Source: Glycomyces artemisiae (lineage in GTDB: Bacteria; Actinomycetota; Actinomycetes; Mycobacteriales; Micromonosporaceae). From it: a DNA stretch of 64,000 nucleotides. The translations under genes were made by a program, and so were the position numbers. The stretch is from positions 558,001 to 622,000 of the forward strand of contig NZ_PVTJ01000001.1 in assembly GCF_003002955.1 (NCBI RefSeq). The letters are read 5' to 3'. Shown here one piece after another: positions 38,873 through 47,901 of this stretch (position 1 is its first letter; every line of letters starts with the position of its first letter). Below the pieces are notes generated by a model. That model was not told the DNA's origin. It made no database searches and worked only from the letters and a program-made list of their open reading frames with translations.

Positions 38873-39225
38873 AACATCGTCTCGGGCCGCTTGCCGTGCA
38901 GCGCCTGGTAGGCCGCTCTGATCTCCTCGGCCACCTCCTCTCCGGCGTGCAGGCGCGCGAGGAGCGGCACCAGCCAGTGCAGCCCGGCCGCGTCGAACTC
39001 TTCCGCGAACATCGGGTTCAGGCCGGTCCGCGACTCGTCGAGCACGTTCCCCAGCGGGACGATCCCGCCCGCGTTGACGATGTGGGGGCCGAGCGAGAAC
39101 GACAGGAGCGAGTCCGCCCCCGCCGGGTGCACACCCACTTCGACCGGGTGCGGCCAGGGGCCGGACCCGGTCCGGGCCACCACGATGAACTGCCGCCTGG
39201 GGGCGGGCCGCTTCCGCTTCGCCAT
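38869..39225 (-). CDS. Hypothetical protein, 118 residues
   Basis: Small soluble protein from ATG 39225; a longer frame adds 12 doubtful residues. The N-terminus is basic (AKRKRPAPRR), followed by a mixed domain with VEVGVHPAGADSLLSFSLGP and a helical C-terminus (EEVAEEIRAAYQALHG). I recognise no family. It converges on the PfkB kinase with a four-base overlap. Confidence 0.6.
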   Translation of the reverse strand: MAKRKRPAPRRQFIVVARTGSGPWPHPVEVGVHPAGADSLLSFSLGPHIVNAGGIVPLGNVLDESRTGLNPMFAEEFDAAGLHWLVPLLARLHAGEEVAEEIRAAYQALHGKRPETMF

Positions 39226-39281
39226 CGGACGATCATGACCGACGGGTCCGACATGTCGCACCCCTCTGGGATGCTCGGGGC

Positions 39282-39731
39282 ATGACCTTCCAACTGACGA
39301 TCGACTGCGCCGACCCGCCGCGGATGGTGGCGTTCTGGGCCCCGGCCCTCGACTACGTGCCCGAGCCGCCGCCCGACGGGCACGCCACCTGGCGCGCCTA
39401 CTGGGAGTCGCTCGGCGTGCCCCCGGAGGAGCTGCCGCCCGGCGCCGGGGAGCTCCCCGAATCGATCGTCGACCCCGCGGGGCGCGGGCCGCGCATCTGG
39501 TTCCAGAAGGTCCCGGAGCCGAAGGAGATCAAGAACCGGTTCCACCTCGACCTCAAGCCCGGCGGCGGCCGCGGCGTCCCCCGGGACGTGCGCATCCAGC
39601 GGGTCGACGCCGTGGTGGAGCAAGTGGTCGCCGCGGGCGCGGTCGTGCTGCGGGTCAACGACGACCCGGACTCCGGGCATTACGCCGTCGCGCTCCAGGA
39701 CCCCGAGGGCAACGAGTTCGACGTCGTCTAA
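39282..39731 (+). CDS. VOC-superfamily (glyoxalase-like) protein
   Basis: Protein of 149 residues. The N-terminus FQLTIDCADPPRMVAFWAPA, the middle FHLDLKPGGG and the C-terminal VALQDPEGNEFDVV are the repeated beta-alpha-beta-beta-beta pattern of Glyoxalase_6-type VOC proteins. Candidate metal ligands are sparse, so a binding or resistance role is as likely as catalysis. Function unknown. Confidence 0.85.
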   Translation: MTFQLTIDCADPPRMVAFWAPALDYVPEPPPDGHATWRAYWESLGVPPEELPPGAGELPESIVDPAGRGPRIWFQKVPEPKEIKNRFHLDLKPGGGRGVPRDVRIQRVDAVVEQVVAAGAVVLRVNDDPDSGHYAVALQDPEGNEFDVV

Positions 39732-39736
39732 GGCTC

Positions 39737-40903
39737 TTACGCGCCTTGGAGCAGGGCCTTCACCCGGTCGGGGGCGAGGATCGCGTCCCAGGCGATCTCC
39801 GCTGCGCCGGTGAGCGGCCCTGCGTCGCCGACCGTTCCGGCGAGGATCTGCGGCGGCTCGTCGCGGCGGAACGCCATGAGGCCCGCCGCGCAATGGGATT
39901 CGATCGTGTCGCGGCGCAGGCGGATCAGGTCGACGCCGAGGCCCGAGAGGCTGATCGCCTGCGGGTCGAGGGCGTTCGCCAAGGCGCCCAGGCCCGTTCC
40001 GAGGGCCGCGGCGTTCGCGTCGACCGCCGCGGACGCCTCCGCGTCGCCGTCCTCGGCCCAGCGCAGGATCTCGCGAGCGAGTTCGCGGCCCTCGCCGTAG
40101 CCGGGGCGCGCGCCGAAATGGCGGACGAGGGCGTTCGCGCCGACGTCGAGGCTCCAGCAGCCGCGCGCGCCGCACATGCATTCCAGCGGGGACCCGGTGA
40201 GCGGCATGTGCCCGAACTCGCCGGCGATGTTGTGCGCGCCGCGCTGGGCGTCGCCGCCGAGGAGCAGCGTGCCGCCGATGTCGAAGTCGATGTGGAAGTG
40301 CATCGCGGTCCCCATGCCGCGCAGCGCGCCCCGCCGCGCCTCCGCGAGCCCGGCCAGGCGCGCGTCGTTGTCGATCACCGTGACCGGCCAGTCCGGGCCG
40401 ATGAGGCCGGCCAGGTCGACCTCGTCCCAGCCGAGGTGGGAGATGTGGAGGCGGTGGCCGTCGCGGATCGGGCCGGAGGTGGCGAGGCCGACGACCGCGA
40501 GCCGGTCGGTGGCGTGCCGCGCGATGGCGGCGCGGAGGTCGGCGAACACGCGCGGGGTCCGGTCGTGCTCGCCCCCTTCGAGTTCGGTGATCGCGCCGCC
40601 CAGCGCGACCGAGGCGAGCGTCCACGTGTCCTCGCGGAAGTCCACCGCGAACGCCAGGGGCCCTTCGGGATGCGGTACCAGCAGGGTCGTCGGCCGCCCG
40701 CGCCCGGCCGCCTCGGCCGGGACCTCGTGCAGGAGCCGGGCCCGCTCCAGCTCGCCGACGAGCGCGGCGGCGGTGTTGCGGCCGATGCCCAGCACCCGCG
40801 CGGCCTCGGCCCGCGTGATCGGCGCGGCCGCGTCGTGGACGGCGCGCAGCAGCCGGACCTGGTTGCGGGTCCGCAGATCGGCGCTCGTCATGGTCTCCGG
40901 CAT
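39737..40903 (-). CDS. ROK-family transcriptional regulator
   Basis: Protein of 388 residues. An N-terminal winged helix (about 8-70: LRTRNQVRLLRAVHDAAAPI then GIGRNTAAALVGELERA) precedes a ROK sugar-kinase-like domain. The zinc motif reads CMCGARGCW. The ROK phosphate loop is weak at VDFREDTWTLASV, so kinase activity is doubtful. A second ATG at 40891 has the nearer GGAG and may be the real start. It is divergent from an MFS exporter with an operator between them, so it probably controls that gene and itself in response to a sugar-like ligand. Confidence 0.87.
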   Translation of the reverse strand: MPETMTSADLRTRNQVRLLRAVHDAAAPITRAEAARVLGIGRNTAAALVGELERARLLHEVPAEAAGRGRPTTLLVPHPEGPLAFAVDFREDTWTLASVALGGAITELEGGEHDRTPRVFADLRAAIARHATDRLAVVGLATSGPIRDGHRLHISHLGWDEVDLAGLIGPDWPVTVIDNDARLAGLAEARRGALRGMGTAMHFHIDFDIGGTLLLGGDAQRGAHNIAGEFGHMPLTGSPLECMCGARGCWSLDVGANALVRHFGARPGYGEGRELAREILRWAEDGDAEASAAVDANAAALGTGLGALANALDPQAISLSGLGVDLIRLRRDTIESHCAAGLMAFRRDEPPQILAGTVGDAGPLTGAAEIAWDAILAPDRVKALLQGA

Positions 40904-40952
40904 AGGGGGAGTATGCCAGCCGATAATTTTGTGTCTGACGCGAACTTAAACC

Positions 40953-40981
40953 TTGACGGCCCGTCCTTCGTCCTGTTATGT
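40953..40981 (+). promoter_or_regulatory. Predicted promoter of the MFS gene
   Basis: TTGACG, 17-base spacer, TTATGT. The expected start of transcription is near 40988, downstream of the ATG at 40978, which supports ATG 41023 as the translation start. Confidence 0.6.
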
Positions 40982-40994
40982 TCTCACCAAGAAC
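40980..40994 (+). promoter_or_regulatory. Candidate ROK operator overlapping the MFS promoter
   Basis: Inverted repeat GTTCT-CACCA-AGAAC touching the -10 element and the expected start of transcription. Confidence 0.5.
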
Positions 40995-41022
40995 AAAACC
41001 TCGATCCGGAACCGGGACCCCC

Positions 41023-42243
41023 ATGTCTGACCAGCTCGCGCTCCGCCGCGCCCGCCTCGGCCTCCACGGCGCCTTCGCCACCTCGGGCCTCGTCATGGGC
41101 GCCTGGGCCGCGTCCCTCCCCGGCGTCGACGCCCGCCTCGACCTCGGCGAAGCGCGGCTCGGCACCGTGCTCCTCCTCATCCAGCTCGTCGGACTCGCCT
41201 CGATGGCCCTCGCCGGGCGCATCGCCGACCGCATCACCTCCCGCCGCCTCCTCCTGTGGACCGGCCCCGCCACGCAGCTGGTCCTCATCGCCCCCGCGCT
41301 CGCCCCGAACTACGCGACCCTCCTCGCCGCGGCCGCCCTCTACGGCGTCGGCGTCGGCTTCATCGAGGTCGGCATCAACGCCCACTCCGTCGAGCTCGAA
41401 CAGCGCTTCGGACGCCCGATCATCTCCGCGTTCCACGGCCTGTGGAGCCTCGGCAGCGCCGCCGCCGGGGCCCTCACCTCCCTCGGCCTCGTCCTCGGCC
41501 TCGGCAACCAGGCCATCCTCATCGCCGTCGCCCTCGCCGCCACCGCCCTCATGGCGGCCACCACCCGTCCGCTGCTGCCGCCACCGGGTCGAGACGCCGG
41601 CGGCAGCAGCGGCGCCCCCGCCGCGCCCGCGGCGAAGATCGGCGCGGTCCTCCTCGGCGCCCTGTTCCTCCTCGGCCTCGGCGGCCACCTCGTCGAGTCC
41701 GGCGCCATCGACTGGGCGAACCTCCACGCCGCCAACGTCCTCCACGCCGACGACGCCCTCGCGCCCCTGTCCTACACCGTGTTCGCCGTCGCCATGACCG
41801 TCTTCCGCCTCCTCGGCGACCCCGTGCGCGCCCGCCTCGGCCCCGGCCGCACCCTCCTGTGGGCCGGCGCCCTCGCCGCCGCCGGGTACGCGATGGTCCT
41901 CGCCTCCGGCGCCGCGGGCGGCCTCCCGCTCGCCTGGACCGGCTGGACCCTCGCCGGGACCGGCATCGCCGTCATGGTCCCGGTCCTGTTCAGCGCCATC
42001 GGACAAGCCGGGGGCACGCCCTCGAACGTCGCCCTCATCTCCATGTCCGGCTCCGCGGGCCTCCTCGTCGGCCCCGCCGCCATCGGCTTCCTCTCCGAAG
42101 GCACCAGCCTCACCGTCGGGCTCCTCGTCCCCGCCGCCCTCGCCGCGTTCATCGCCGTCGGCGGCCCGGCGACGATGCGCCGCCTCGCGCGGCGCACGCC
42201 ACACCCCGCGCAGGTCGCGCCCCCGACCGGCGCTCACGTATAG
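41023..42243 (+). CDS. MFS transporter, 12-helix
   Basis: Integral membrane protein of 406 residues. The early MFS loop motif [15 protein letters not shown] (helix 2-3) is clear, with long hydrophobic segments over the whole length and a central polar linker ([17 protein letters not shown]). It resembles the sugar-efflux/FucP-like group. Substrate unknown; control by the divergent ROK protein suggests a sugar or glycoside. Confidence 0.85.
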   Translation: MSDQLALRRARLGLHGAFATSGLVMGAWAASLPGVDARLDLGEARLGTVLLLIQLVGLASMALAGRIADRITSRRLLLWTGPATQLVLIAPALAPNYATLLAAAALYGVGVGFIEVGINAHSVELEQRFGRPIISAFHGLWSLGSAAAGALTSLGLVLGLGNQAILIAVALAATALMAATTRPLLPPPGRDAGGSSGAPAAPAAKIGAVLLGALFLLGLGGHLVESGAIDWANLHAANVLHADDALAPLSYTVFAVAMTVFRLLGDPVRARLGPGRTLLWAGALAAAGYAMVLASGAAGGLPLAWTGWTLAGTGIAVMVPVLFSAIGQAGGTPSNVALISMSGSAGLLVGPAAIGFLSEGTSLTVGLLVPAALAAFIAVGGPATMRRLARRTPHPAQVAPPTGAHV

Positions 42244-42250
42244 TTGCCAG

Positions 42251-42370
42251 CGCAGAAGGGGAGTAGCTCCCAACGCTGCGGTCGACATACTGGCGCCCCC
42301 GGGCACCCGGCCGCACGGCCTCGATCCGAGGCGAGCGAGACCTTCGACCAAGGCCGTACGGCCGGGTCGA
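42251..42370 (+). ncRNA. yybP-ykoY manganese riboswitch
   Basis: The conserved first element AAGGGGAGTAGC (42256-42267) is followed by the GTCGACATAC junction segment. The second conserved element GAGACCTTCG lies at 42337-42346 inside a stem that pairs with neighbouring GC-rich arms. This two-part signature is that of yybP-ykoY aptamers, which bind Mn(II) and switch on exporters. The GDT1-family gene starts about 50 bases downstream, so function and context agree. 3' boundary approximate. Confidence 0.85.
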
Positions 42371-42419
42371 GGTCCTGCCTACCCTCCTCCCGGCTCTGAC
42401 ACTGGGAGGATCACCCTCA

Positions 42420-43007
42420 ATGGAAGCTCTGCTCATCGCCGCGGGCGTCGCGTTCGGCGCCATCTTCGTCGGCGAGCTCGGCGACAAGAGCCAGCTCATG
42501 GCCCTGACGTTCGCCACCAAGTACCGGCTCCGCACCGTCATCCTCGGACTCGTCATCGCCATCGGCGCGCTCATCGGCCTCTCCGTGGGCGTCGGCGCCG
42601 CCGTCGGCAACCTCCTCCCCACCGACTGGATCCGCCTCGCCGCCGCCGTCATGTTCATCGGCTTCGGCCTCTGGGGCCTGCGCGGCGGCCAAGAGGACGA
42701 CGACGAGGACGGCCCCGTCAAGGAGCGCCGCTCCGGCCTCCTCACCGTCGTCACCGCGATGTTCCTCGCCGAGTTCGGCGACAAGACCATGATCATCGGC
42801 ATGGGCCTGGGCTCCAGCTACAACGGCTGGGGCGTGTGGATCGGCGGCACCCTCGGGATGCTCGCCGCCGACCTCCTCGCCGTCTTCGCGGGCGCCTGGG
42901 TCGCCAAGCGCATCCCCGAGAAGGTCGTCCGCTACGTCTCCTCCGGACTGTTCCTCGTCATCGGCGTGCTCCTGGGCATCGAAGCCGCGACGGCGCTCGC
43001 AGGCTGA
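42420..43007 (+). CDS. GDT1/TMEM165 (UPF0016) family Mn/Ca exporter
   Basis: Membrane protein of 195 residues with six predicted helices in two homologous halves. Each half bears the family cation motif: ELGDKS (residues 19-24) and EFGDKT (about 119-124). A short acidic cytoplasmic loop (EDDDEDG) joins them. Together with the upstream riboswitch this points to manganese efflux when Mn is high. Confidence 0.93.
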   Translation: MEALLIAAGVAFGAIFVGELGDKSQLMALTFATKYRLRTVILGLVIAIGALIGLSVGVGAAVGNLLPTDWIRLAAAVMFIGFGLWGLRGGQEDDDEDGPVKERRSGLLTVVTAMFLAEFGDKTMIIGMGLGSSYNGWGVWIGGTLGMLAADLLAVFAGAWVAKRIPEKVVRYVSSGLFLVIGVLLGIEAATALAG

Positions 43008-43027
43008 CGCGGGCTAAGCTGGCGGTC

Positions 43028-43492
43028 ATGCCGAAAACGGACGAGAACGAGGACACCGCCGTCATCTACACCGACGGCGCCTGCTCAGGCAACCCCGGCC
43101 CCGGCGGCTGGGGCGTCTACCTCAAATGGGGCGACCACGAGAAGGAGCTGTACGGCTCCGAGAAGGCCACCACCAACAACCGCATGGAGCTCATGGCCGC
43201 CATCCAGGCCCTGGAGGCCCTCAAGCGCCCCCTGCCCGTCGTGCTCTACACCGACTCGTCCTACGTCCGCAACGGCATCCTGACCTGGATGAACGGCTGG
43301 AAGCGCAACGGCTGGGTCAACGCCAAGAAGGAACCGGTGAAGAACGCCGACCTGTGGCGGCGCCTCGACGAGGCCGCCGCCCGCCACGAGGTCGACTGGC
43401 GCTGGGTCAAGGGCCACTCCGGCGACCCCGGCAACGAGCGCGCCGACAAGCTCGCCGTCCAGGGCCGCGACGAGGCCGCCGGACGCCGCTGA
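43028..43492 (+). CDS. rnhA: RNase HI
   Basis: Cytoplasmic endonuclease that degrades RNA in RNA:DNA hybrids, 154 residues. The catalytic set is complete: D16 ([11 protein letters not shown]), E54 (NRMELMAAI), D76 (LYTDSSYV) and D140 (GNERADKLA), with H130 in the flexible loop (VKGHSGD). It starts 20 bases after the exporter. Confidence 0.96.
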   Translation: MPKTDENEDTAVIYTDGACSGNPGPGGWGVYLKWGDHEKELYGSEKATTNNRMELMAAIQALEALKRPLPVVLYTDSSYVRNGILTWMNGWKRNGWVNAKKEPVKNADLWRRLDEAAARHEVDWRWVKGHSGDPGNERADKLAVQGRDEAAGRR

Positions 43493-43641
43493 AGCGCGGC
43501 GGACGCGCCGCTGAGGCATTGTTGAGGCACAAGCTGAGGCAGAGCTGCGGCACCGCCGAGGCGCGGCCCCCGACGCCGCGCGGCCCACACCATCCCCGGC
43601 CCTGACCGCCGGTCCCCGATGAGAATGGAACAATCACCGTC

Positions 43642-44511
43642 ATGAGCGACCAGGTACCGTCACGATTCTCCGGAGGCGTCGACCTCAGCACCCTCGCCGC
43701 CGCCGCGCAGGCGCAGCAGCAGGCCGCCGCCAACGGCGCCCCCGCGGGCGCCGTCCTCGACGTCACCGACGCCACGGTCCAGGCCGAGGTCCTCGAACGC
43801 TCCCTCGACGCGCTCGTCGTCGTCGCGTTCTGGGCCGACCAGGTCCCCGAGAGCGTCCAGGTCCGCGACCTGCTCCAGCGCCTCGCGGGCGAAGCCGCCG
43901 GCGCCTGGGTCTACGCCCGCGCCGACGTCCTGGAGAACCAGCAGCTCGCCGCCGCCCTCCAGCTCCAGGCCCTCCCCGCGGTCGTCGCCCTCGCGCAGGG
44001 CCGCCCGCTCGACCTGCTCCAGGGCCCGCAGACCGAGCAGGGCCTGCGCCAGTGGATCGGCCGCGTCACCCAGGCCGCCGGACTCGACGTCCCGCAGCCG
44101 GTCGACCCCGAGCTCGCCCGCGCCGAGGCCCTCCTCACCGAAGGCGACCTCGACGGCGCCGAAGCGGTCTACGACAAGTACCTCAAGAACCACCCGGCGT
44201 CCGACGAGGCCGAGGCCGGGATCGCGCAGGTGCGGATGATCCGCCGCGTCGGGGCCCTCCCCGACAACGCCGTCGCCCTCGCCGACGCCGACCCCGCGAA
44301 CATCGACCTCGCGCTGGCCGCCGCCGACCTCCAGCTCCTCTCCGGGCAGGCCGAGGCCGCCTACGAGCGCCTGATCGGCCTGGTGGCCAAGAACTTCGGC
44401 GACGATCGCGAGCGCGTGCGCAAGCGCCTCGTCGAGCTGTTCACCGTCGCCGGACCCGACGACCCGGCCGTCGCCAAGGCCCGCCGCAAACTCAGCGCCG
44501 TCCTCTTCTAG
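43642..44511 (+). CDS. Thioredoxin-fold/TPR protein (YbbN/CnoX-like) lacking the CxxC
   Basis: Protein of 289 residues. A thioredoxin-like domain (about 40-150) has the strand ALVVVAFWADQVPESVQVRD, where a classical thioredoxin has WCxxC; both cysteines are missing. The C-terminal half has TPR-like helices (ARAEALLTEGDLDGAEAVYD; LALAAADLQLLSGQAEAAYE). This architecture matches the YbbN/CnoX holdase group. A non-redox chaperone role is inferred. Confidence 0.87.
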   Translation: MSDQVPSRFSGGVDLSTLAAAAQAQQQAAANGAPAGAVLDVTDATVQAEVLERSLDALVVVAFWADQVPESVQVRDLLQRLAGEAAGAWVYARADVLENQQLAAALQLQALPAVVALAQGRPLDLLQGPQTEQGLRQWIGRVTQAAGLDVPQPVDPELARAEALLTEGDLDGAEAVYDKYLKNHPASDEAEAGIAQVRMIRRVGALPDNAVALADADPANIDLALAAADLQLLSGQAEAAYERLIGLVAKNFGDDRERVRKRLVELFTVAGPDDPAVAKARRKLSAVLF

Positions 44512-44541
44512 GCGACGGAACCCGAACGGCCCCAAGCATTC

Positions 44542-44579
44542 CCGGACCTCCGCGGCGACCGCTCGCCGCGGAGGTCCGG
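44542..44579 (+). terminator. Strong terminator after the YbbN-like gene
   Basis: Perfect 17-bp stem with a CCGC loop, located 30 bases past the stop and ahead of the arginase-family gene. Confidence 0.8.
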
Positions 44580-44661
44580 CCGTTCGGAGGAGGTAGATCA
44601 CCTGGTGCCGCAGCGTTCCCTGTGCCAAGCTAGCGGAACGAGCAACGGTGGGAGGTGAGCG

Positions 44662-45573
44662 GTGGCGACTCGGACGAGACGGGTGGCCGTCCTCGACGCG
44701 CCCTCCAACCTCGGCCTCCGCCCGCCCACCCCGCACACCGTCCCCGGCTGCGCGAAAGCCCCTGGGGCCCTCCGCGACCACCGCCTCGTCTCGCGCCTCA
44801 ACGCCGTCGACGCCGGATGCCTCACCCCGCCCCGCTTCGACGCGTCTCCGTGGCGCCCCGGCGACGGCGTCGGCCAGGCCAAGGCCATCGCCGAGTACAC
44901 CCGCCGCCTCGCCGACCGCGTCGAGCGCCTCTGGCAGGAGCGCCGCTTCCCCCTCGTCCTCGGCGGCGACTGCTCGATCCTCCTCGGTCCCGCGCTCGCG
45001 GCCCGCCGCCGCACCGAACGCGACCGCAAGCCCCGCGGCCTCGTCTTCATCGACGCGCACTCCGACTTCCGCCACCCCGGCAACTCCCAGTACGTCGGCG
45101 CCGCCGCCGCCGAGGAGCTCGCCCTCGCCACCGGCCGCGGCCAGCCCGACCTCACCGACATCGGCGGCCTGCGCCCCTACGTCGACACCGACCACCTCGT
45201 CATGCTCGGACTCCGCTCCGACGACCCCCACCGCGTGGAGCTCGAAGCCACCGGCATCTCGCTGCGCACCGTCCCGGCCCTGCGCGCGGGCGGCGTCGGC
45301 CGCAGCGCCGAATGGGCCCTCGACGCGGTCGGCGACGTCGCCACGTTCTGGCTCCACGTCGACGCCGACGTCATCGACCCCTCCGTGATGCCCGCCGTCG
45401 ACGGCCCCGCGCCCGGCGGCATCTCCCTCGGCGAACTCGGCCAGATCATCACCACCTGCGCCGCCGACGACCGCTGCGCCGGCATGGACCTCACCGTCTT
45501 CGACCCCGACTACGACCCCGACGGCGAGTACGCGAAGGCCCTGGCCGACCTCCTCGTGGAGTGCCTTCAGTAG
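44662..45573 (+). CDS. Arginase/agmatinase (ureohydrolase) family protein
   Basis: Protein of 303 residues, GTG start. Ureohydrolase metal motifs are DAHSDF (D131, H133, D135) and DADVIDP (D234, D236). The first motif, normally GGDHS, reads GGDCS with Cys104 in place of the His ligand of one Mn. The family hydrolyses guanidino compounds to urea. The His-to-Cys change means activity or metal use may differ. It ends 90 bases before the PBP-channel gene in the same direction; cotranscription is possible. Confidence 0.85.
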   Translation: MATRTRRVAVLDAPSNLGLRPPTPHTVPGCAKAPGALRDHRLVSRLNAVDAGCLTPPRFDASPWRPGDGVGQAKAIAEYTRRLADRVERLWQERRFPLVLGGDCSILLGPALAARRRTERDRKPRGLVFIDAHSDFRHPGNSQYVGAAAAEELALATGRGQPDLTDIGGLRPYVDTDHLVMLGLRSDDPHRVELEATGISLRTVPALRAGGVGRSAEWALDAVGDVATFWLHVDADVIDPSVMPAVDGPAPGGISLGELGQIITTCAADDRCAGMDLTVFDPDYDPDGEYAKALADLLVECLQ

Positions 45574-45663
45574 CACTGCGTAGGGCCGCTGATCTGGCGG
45601 AACCGCTGAACGGCGGCCCCGATTCCGGTAGAGCTGTGTGGAGCAACCGGAGGAGGAGCGCCC

Positions 45664-47901
45664 ATGGCAGGCACCGCGACGCCCCGCAGACGCTGGACCC
45701 TCATCGCGGCCGGAATCGTCGCCCTGGCCGCGCTCGCCGTCCTCGCGGTCGTCCTCATCGCCCGCGCCTCCGCGCCCGAGCCCGTCTACGTGGCCGTCGC
45801 CGGGAACCTCGGCGGCGCCGACTCCACCGAGATCGAGTCCGACCTCCTCCCGGGCGTGCAGCTCGCCGCCGACCGCCTCAACCAGGCCGGCGGCATCGAC
45901 GGCCGCACCGTCGAGATCCTCGCCTACGACGACGGCGGCGACCCGCTCAAGGCCAAGGAGAACGCCGAGGCCATCGCCGCCGACGACCGCGCCATCGCCG
46001 TCATCGGCCACACCACGACCGACCCGTCGATCGCCGCGTCCCCGGTCTACGCCGACGCGGGCATCCCCGCGATCAGCCCCTCCGCCACCGGCGACGACCT
46101 GACCGCGAACCGGCCCTGGTACTTCCAGGGCATCTTCGACAACACGCAGCAGGGCGCGTTCCTCGCCGCGTACGTCGACGCCGTGCTGGCGCTCGACCGC
46201 GCCACCGTCGTGTGGGGCGACGACCGGTACGGCACCGACGTCCACGAGGGCTTCACCAGCGCGTTCGGCGGCACCGAGCAGAGCACCACGATCGACCTCG
46301 CCGGGGACACCGACGCCGCGGTCGACGCCGCCGTCGCCTCGATCGCCGCCGACGCGAACCGCGGCGCGATCGTCCTCGGCCTGCGCCCCGACCTCGCCGG
46401 GCGGATCATCCCCGGGCTGCGCGCCGCGGGCGTCACCGAGCCGATCATCGGCGGCGACAAGCTCTCCTCCGAGGCGTTCACCGCCGAAGTCCACGAAGCG
46501 CTCGTCGCGGGCGGCGCCGACGAGGCCGCGCTGGCCGCGCCGATCTACGCGACCGCGCCGGTCCTCACCGACTCCCTGACCGGCGAGGCCCTGAAGTTCC
46601 TGCTCGCGTTCGTGCGCGAGCACGGCTACGTCCCGGACTGGCCCGCCCTCACCGGCAGCGACGCGCTCGCGCTCATCGCCGACGGCCTCGAAGGCGCGAG
46701 CCTCGACCCGGCCGACCGCGCCGCGGACCGGGAGCTGCTGCGCGACGCGTGGGCCGCGACCGACTCGCCCGAGACCGCCGCCGAGGGCCTGAGCGGGCCC
46801 CTGTACTTCGACGACCGGACGCTGGTGCGGCCGGTCCGCATGGGCGTCTTCAGCGGGAACCGGCCCGTCTCGGCGCCCGTGCAGCTCGTCCCGTACACGC
46901 CGACCTCGGGCCAGGACGCGGGCGCCGAGCTCGCCGGCGGCGCCGCCGTCGAGTTCGAGGAGGAGGTCCTCGTGCCCTCCCAGATCGTCTCGACGGGCGT
47001 GAACATCAACGAGATCCGCGACCTGAACACGCAGGCGGGGACGTTCTCGGCCGACATGTTCATCTGGTTCAACTACACCGGCGGCGACGACGTGCTGAAC
47101 GTGTGGTTCCCCAACGCCGTCGACAAGAGCCTGGCCCTCGGCGATCCCTTGGAGTCCAAGCAGGTCGGCGACACGAAGTACCGCCTGTTCCACGTCGAGG
47201 GGACGTTCAAGGCCGACCTGGAGTTCCGGCGGTTCCCCTTCGACGTGCAGCACCTGCCGATCGTGCTCCAGAACCGCACGCTGCCCGACAGCAGCGTCGT
47301 CTACGTGCTCGACGCGGCCGTGCGCGCCCAGACCCAGGCCGAGCGGCTCGCGAGCGCGGGCGACGCGACCACGACGATCGACAGCATCCCGAACTGGCAG
47401 GTGGACCAGGCGCTGTTCACCGCCGAGACCGTCGGCACCACCGCGAACATGGGCGACCCGAGCGCCGACGCCGCGGGCGGGCTCTACTACAGCCAGTTCG
47501 TGACCGACCTCCAGGTGCGGCGCGACGTGGGCGGCTTCCTCGTCAAGAACCTGCTCCCGCTCGGGCTGCTCGTGATGGCGACGTACGTGTCCCTGTTCCT
47601 CGGCTACGACGCCGTGACCTCGCGCGTGTCGATGGCGATCACCGGCATCCTCTCCAGCGCCGTCATGCTCAACTCCGTCACGAGCGTCCTCCCCGCGATC
47701 TCCTACACCGTCGCCATCGAATGGCTCTACTACCTGTTCATCCTCATCTGCGTTGCCCTCCTCGTCATCGACCTCGTCGGCTCCTCCTGGGCCGCCAAGG
47801 GCCGCAAACGCCGCCTCCGATGGCTCACCATCGGCTCCCGCATCGCCTACCCGGCCGTCGTGATCGCCGCCGCGATCACCTACTGGGCGGTCTTCGGCTG
47901 A
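45664..47901 (+). CDS. Periplasmic-binding-protein / pentameric ligand-gated ion channel fusion receptor
   Basis: One 745-residue chain, ATG after GGAGGAGGAG. Residues 11-33 are a membrane helix or uncleaved signal. Residues about 40-410 are a LivJ-like type I periplasmic binding domain (LLPGVQLAADRLNQAGGIDG; AVIGHTTTDPSIAASPVYAD; ATVVWGDDRYGTDVHEGF). Residues about 430-622 are the channel's beta-sandwich, with FSADMFIWFNYTG and the loop FRRFPFDVQHLPI, a Cys-less Pro-loop. Four membrane helices follow: M1 about 623-646, M2 651-672 (VSMAITGILSSAVMLNS), M3 680-706 after the LP-x-x-SY linker, M4 722-743. I infer a surface receptor in which an amino-acid-like ligand gates ion flow. Ligand and ion are unknown. 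Confidence 0.88.
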   Translation: MAGTATPRRRWTLIAAGIVALAALAVLAVVLIARASAPEPVYVAVAGNLGGADSTEIESDLLPGVQLAADRLNQAGGIDGRTVEILAYDDGGDPLKAKENAEAIAADDRAIAVIGHTTTDPSIAASPVYADAGIPAISPSATGDDLTANRPWYFQGIFDNTQQGAFLAAYVDAVLALDRATVVWGDDRYGTDVHEGFTSAFGGTEQSTTIDLAGDTDAAVDAAVASIAADANRGAIVLGLRPDLAGRIIPGLRAAGVTEPIIGGDKLSSEAFTAEVHEALVAGGADEAALAAPIYATAPVLTDSLTGEALKFLLAFVREHGYVPDWPALTGSDALALIADGLEGASLDPADRAADRELLRDAWAATDSPETAAEGLSGPLYFDDRTLVRPVRMGVFSGNRPVSAPVQLVPYTPTSGQDAGAELAGGAAVEFEEEVLVPSQIVSTGVNINEIRDLNTQAGTFSADMFIWFNYTGGDDVLNVWFPNAVDKSLALGDPLESKQVGDTKYRLFHVEGTFKADLEFRRFPFDVQHLPIVLQNRTLPDSSVVYVLDAAVRAQTQAERLASAGDATTTIDSIPNWQVDQALFTAETVGTTANMGDPSADAAGGLYYSQFVTDLQVRRDVGGFLVKNLLPLGLLVMATYVSLFLGYDAVTSRVSMAITGILSSAVMLNSVTSVLPAISYTVAIEWLYYLFILICVALLVIDLVGSSWAAKGRKRRLRWLTIGSRIAYPAVVIAAAITYWAVFG

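Noticed and set aside
45664..47901. Two separate genes (binding protein and channel) joined by a frameshift error
   Set aside because: The frame and codon use are continuous through the linker (about residues 405-430), and there is no internal start with a ribosome site at the junction.
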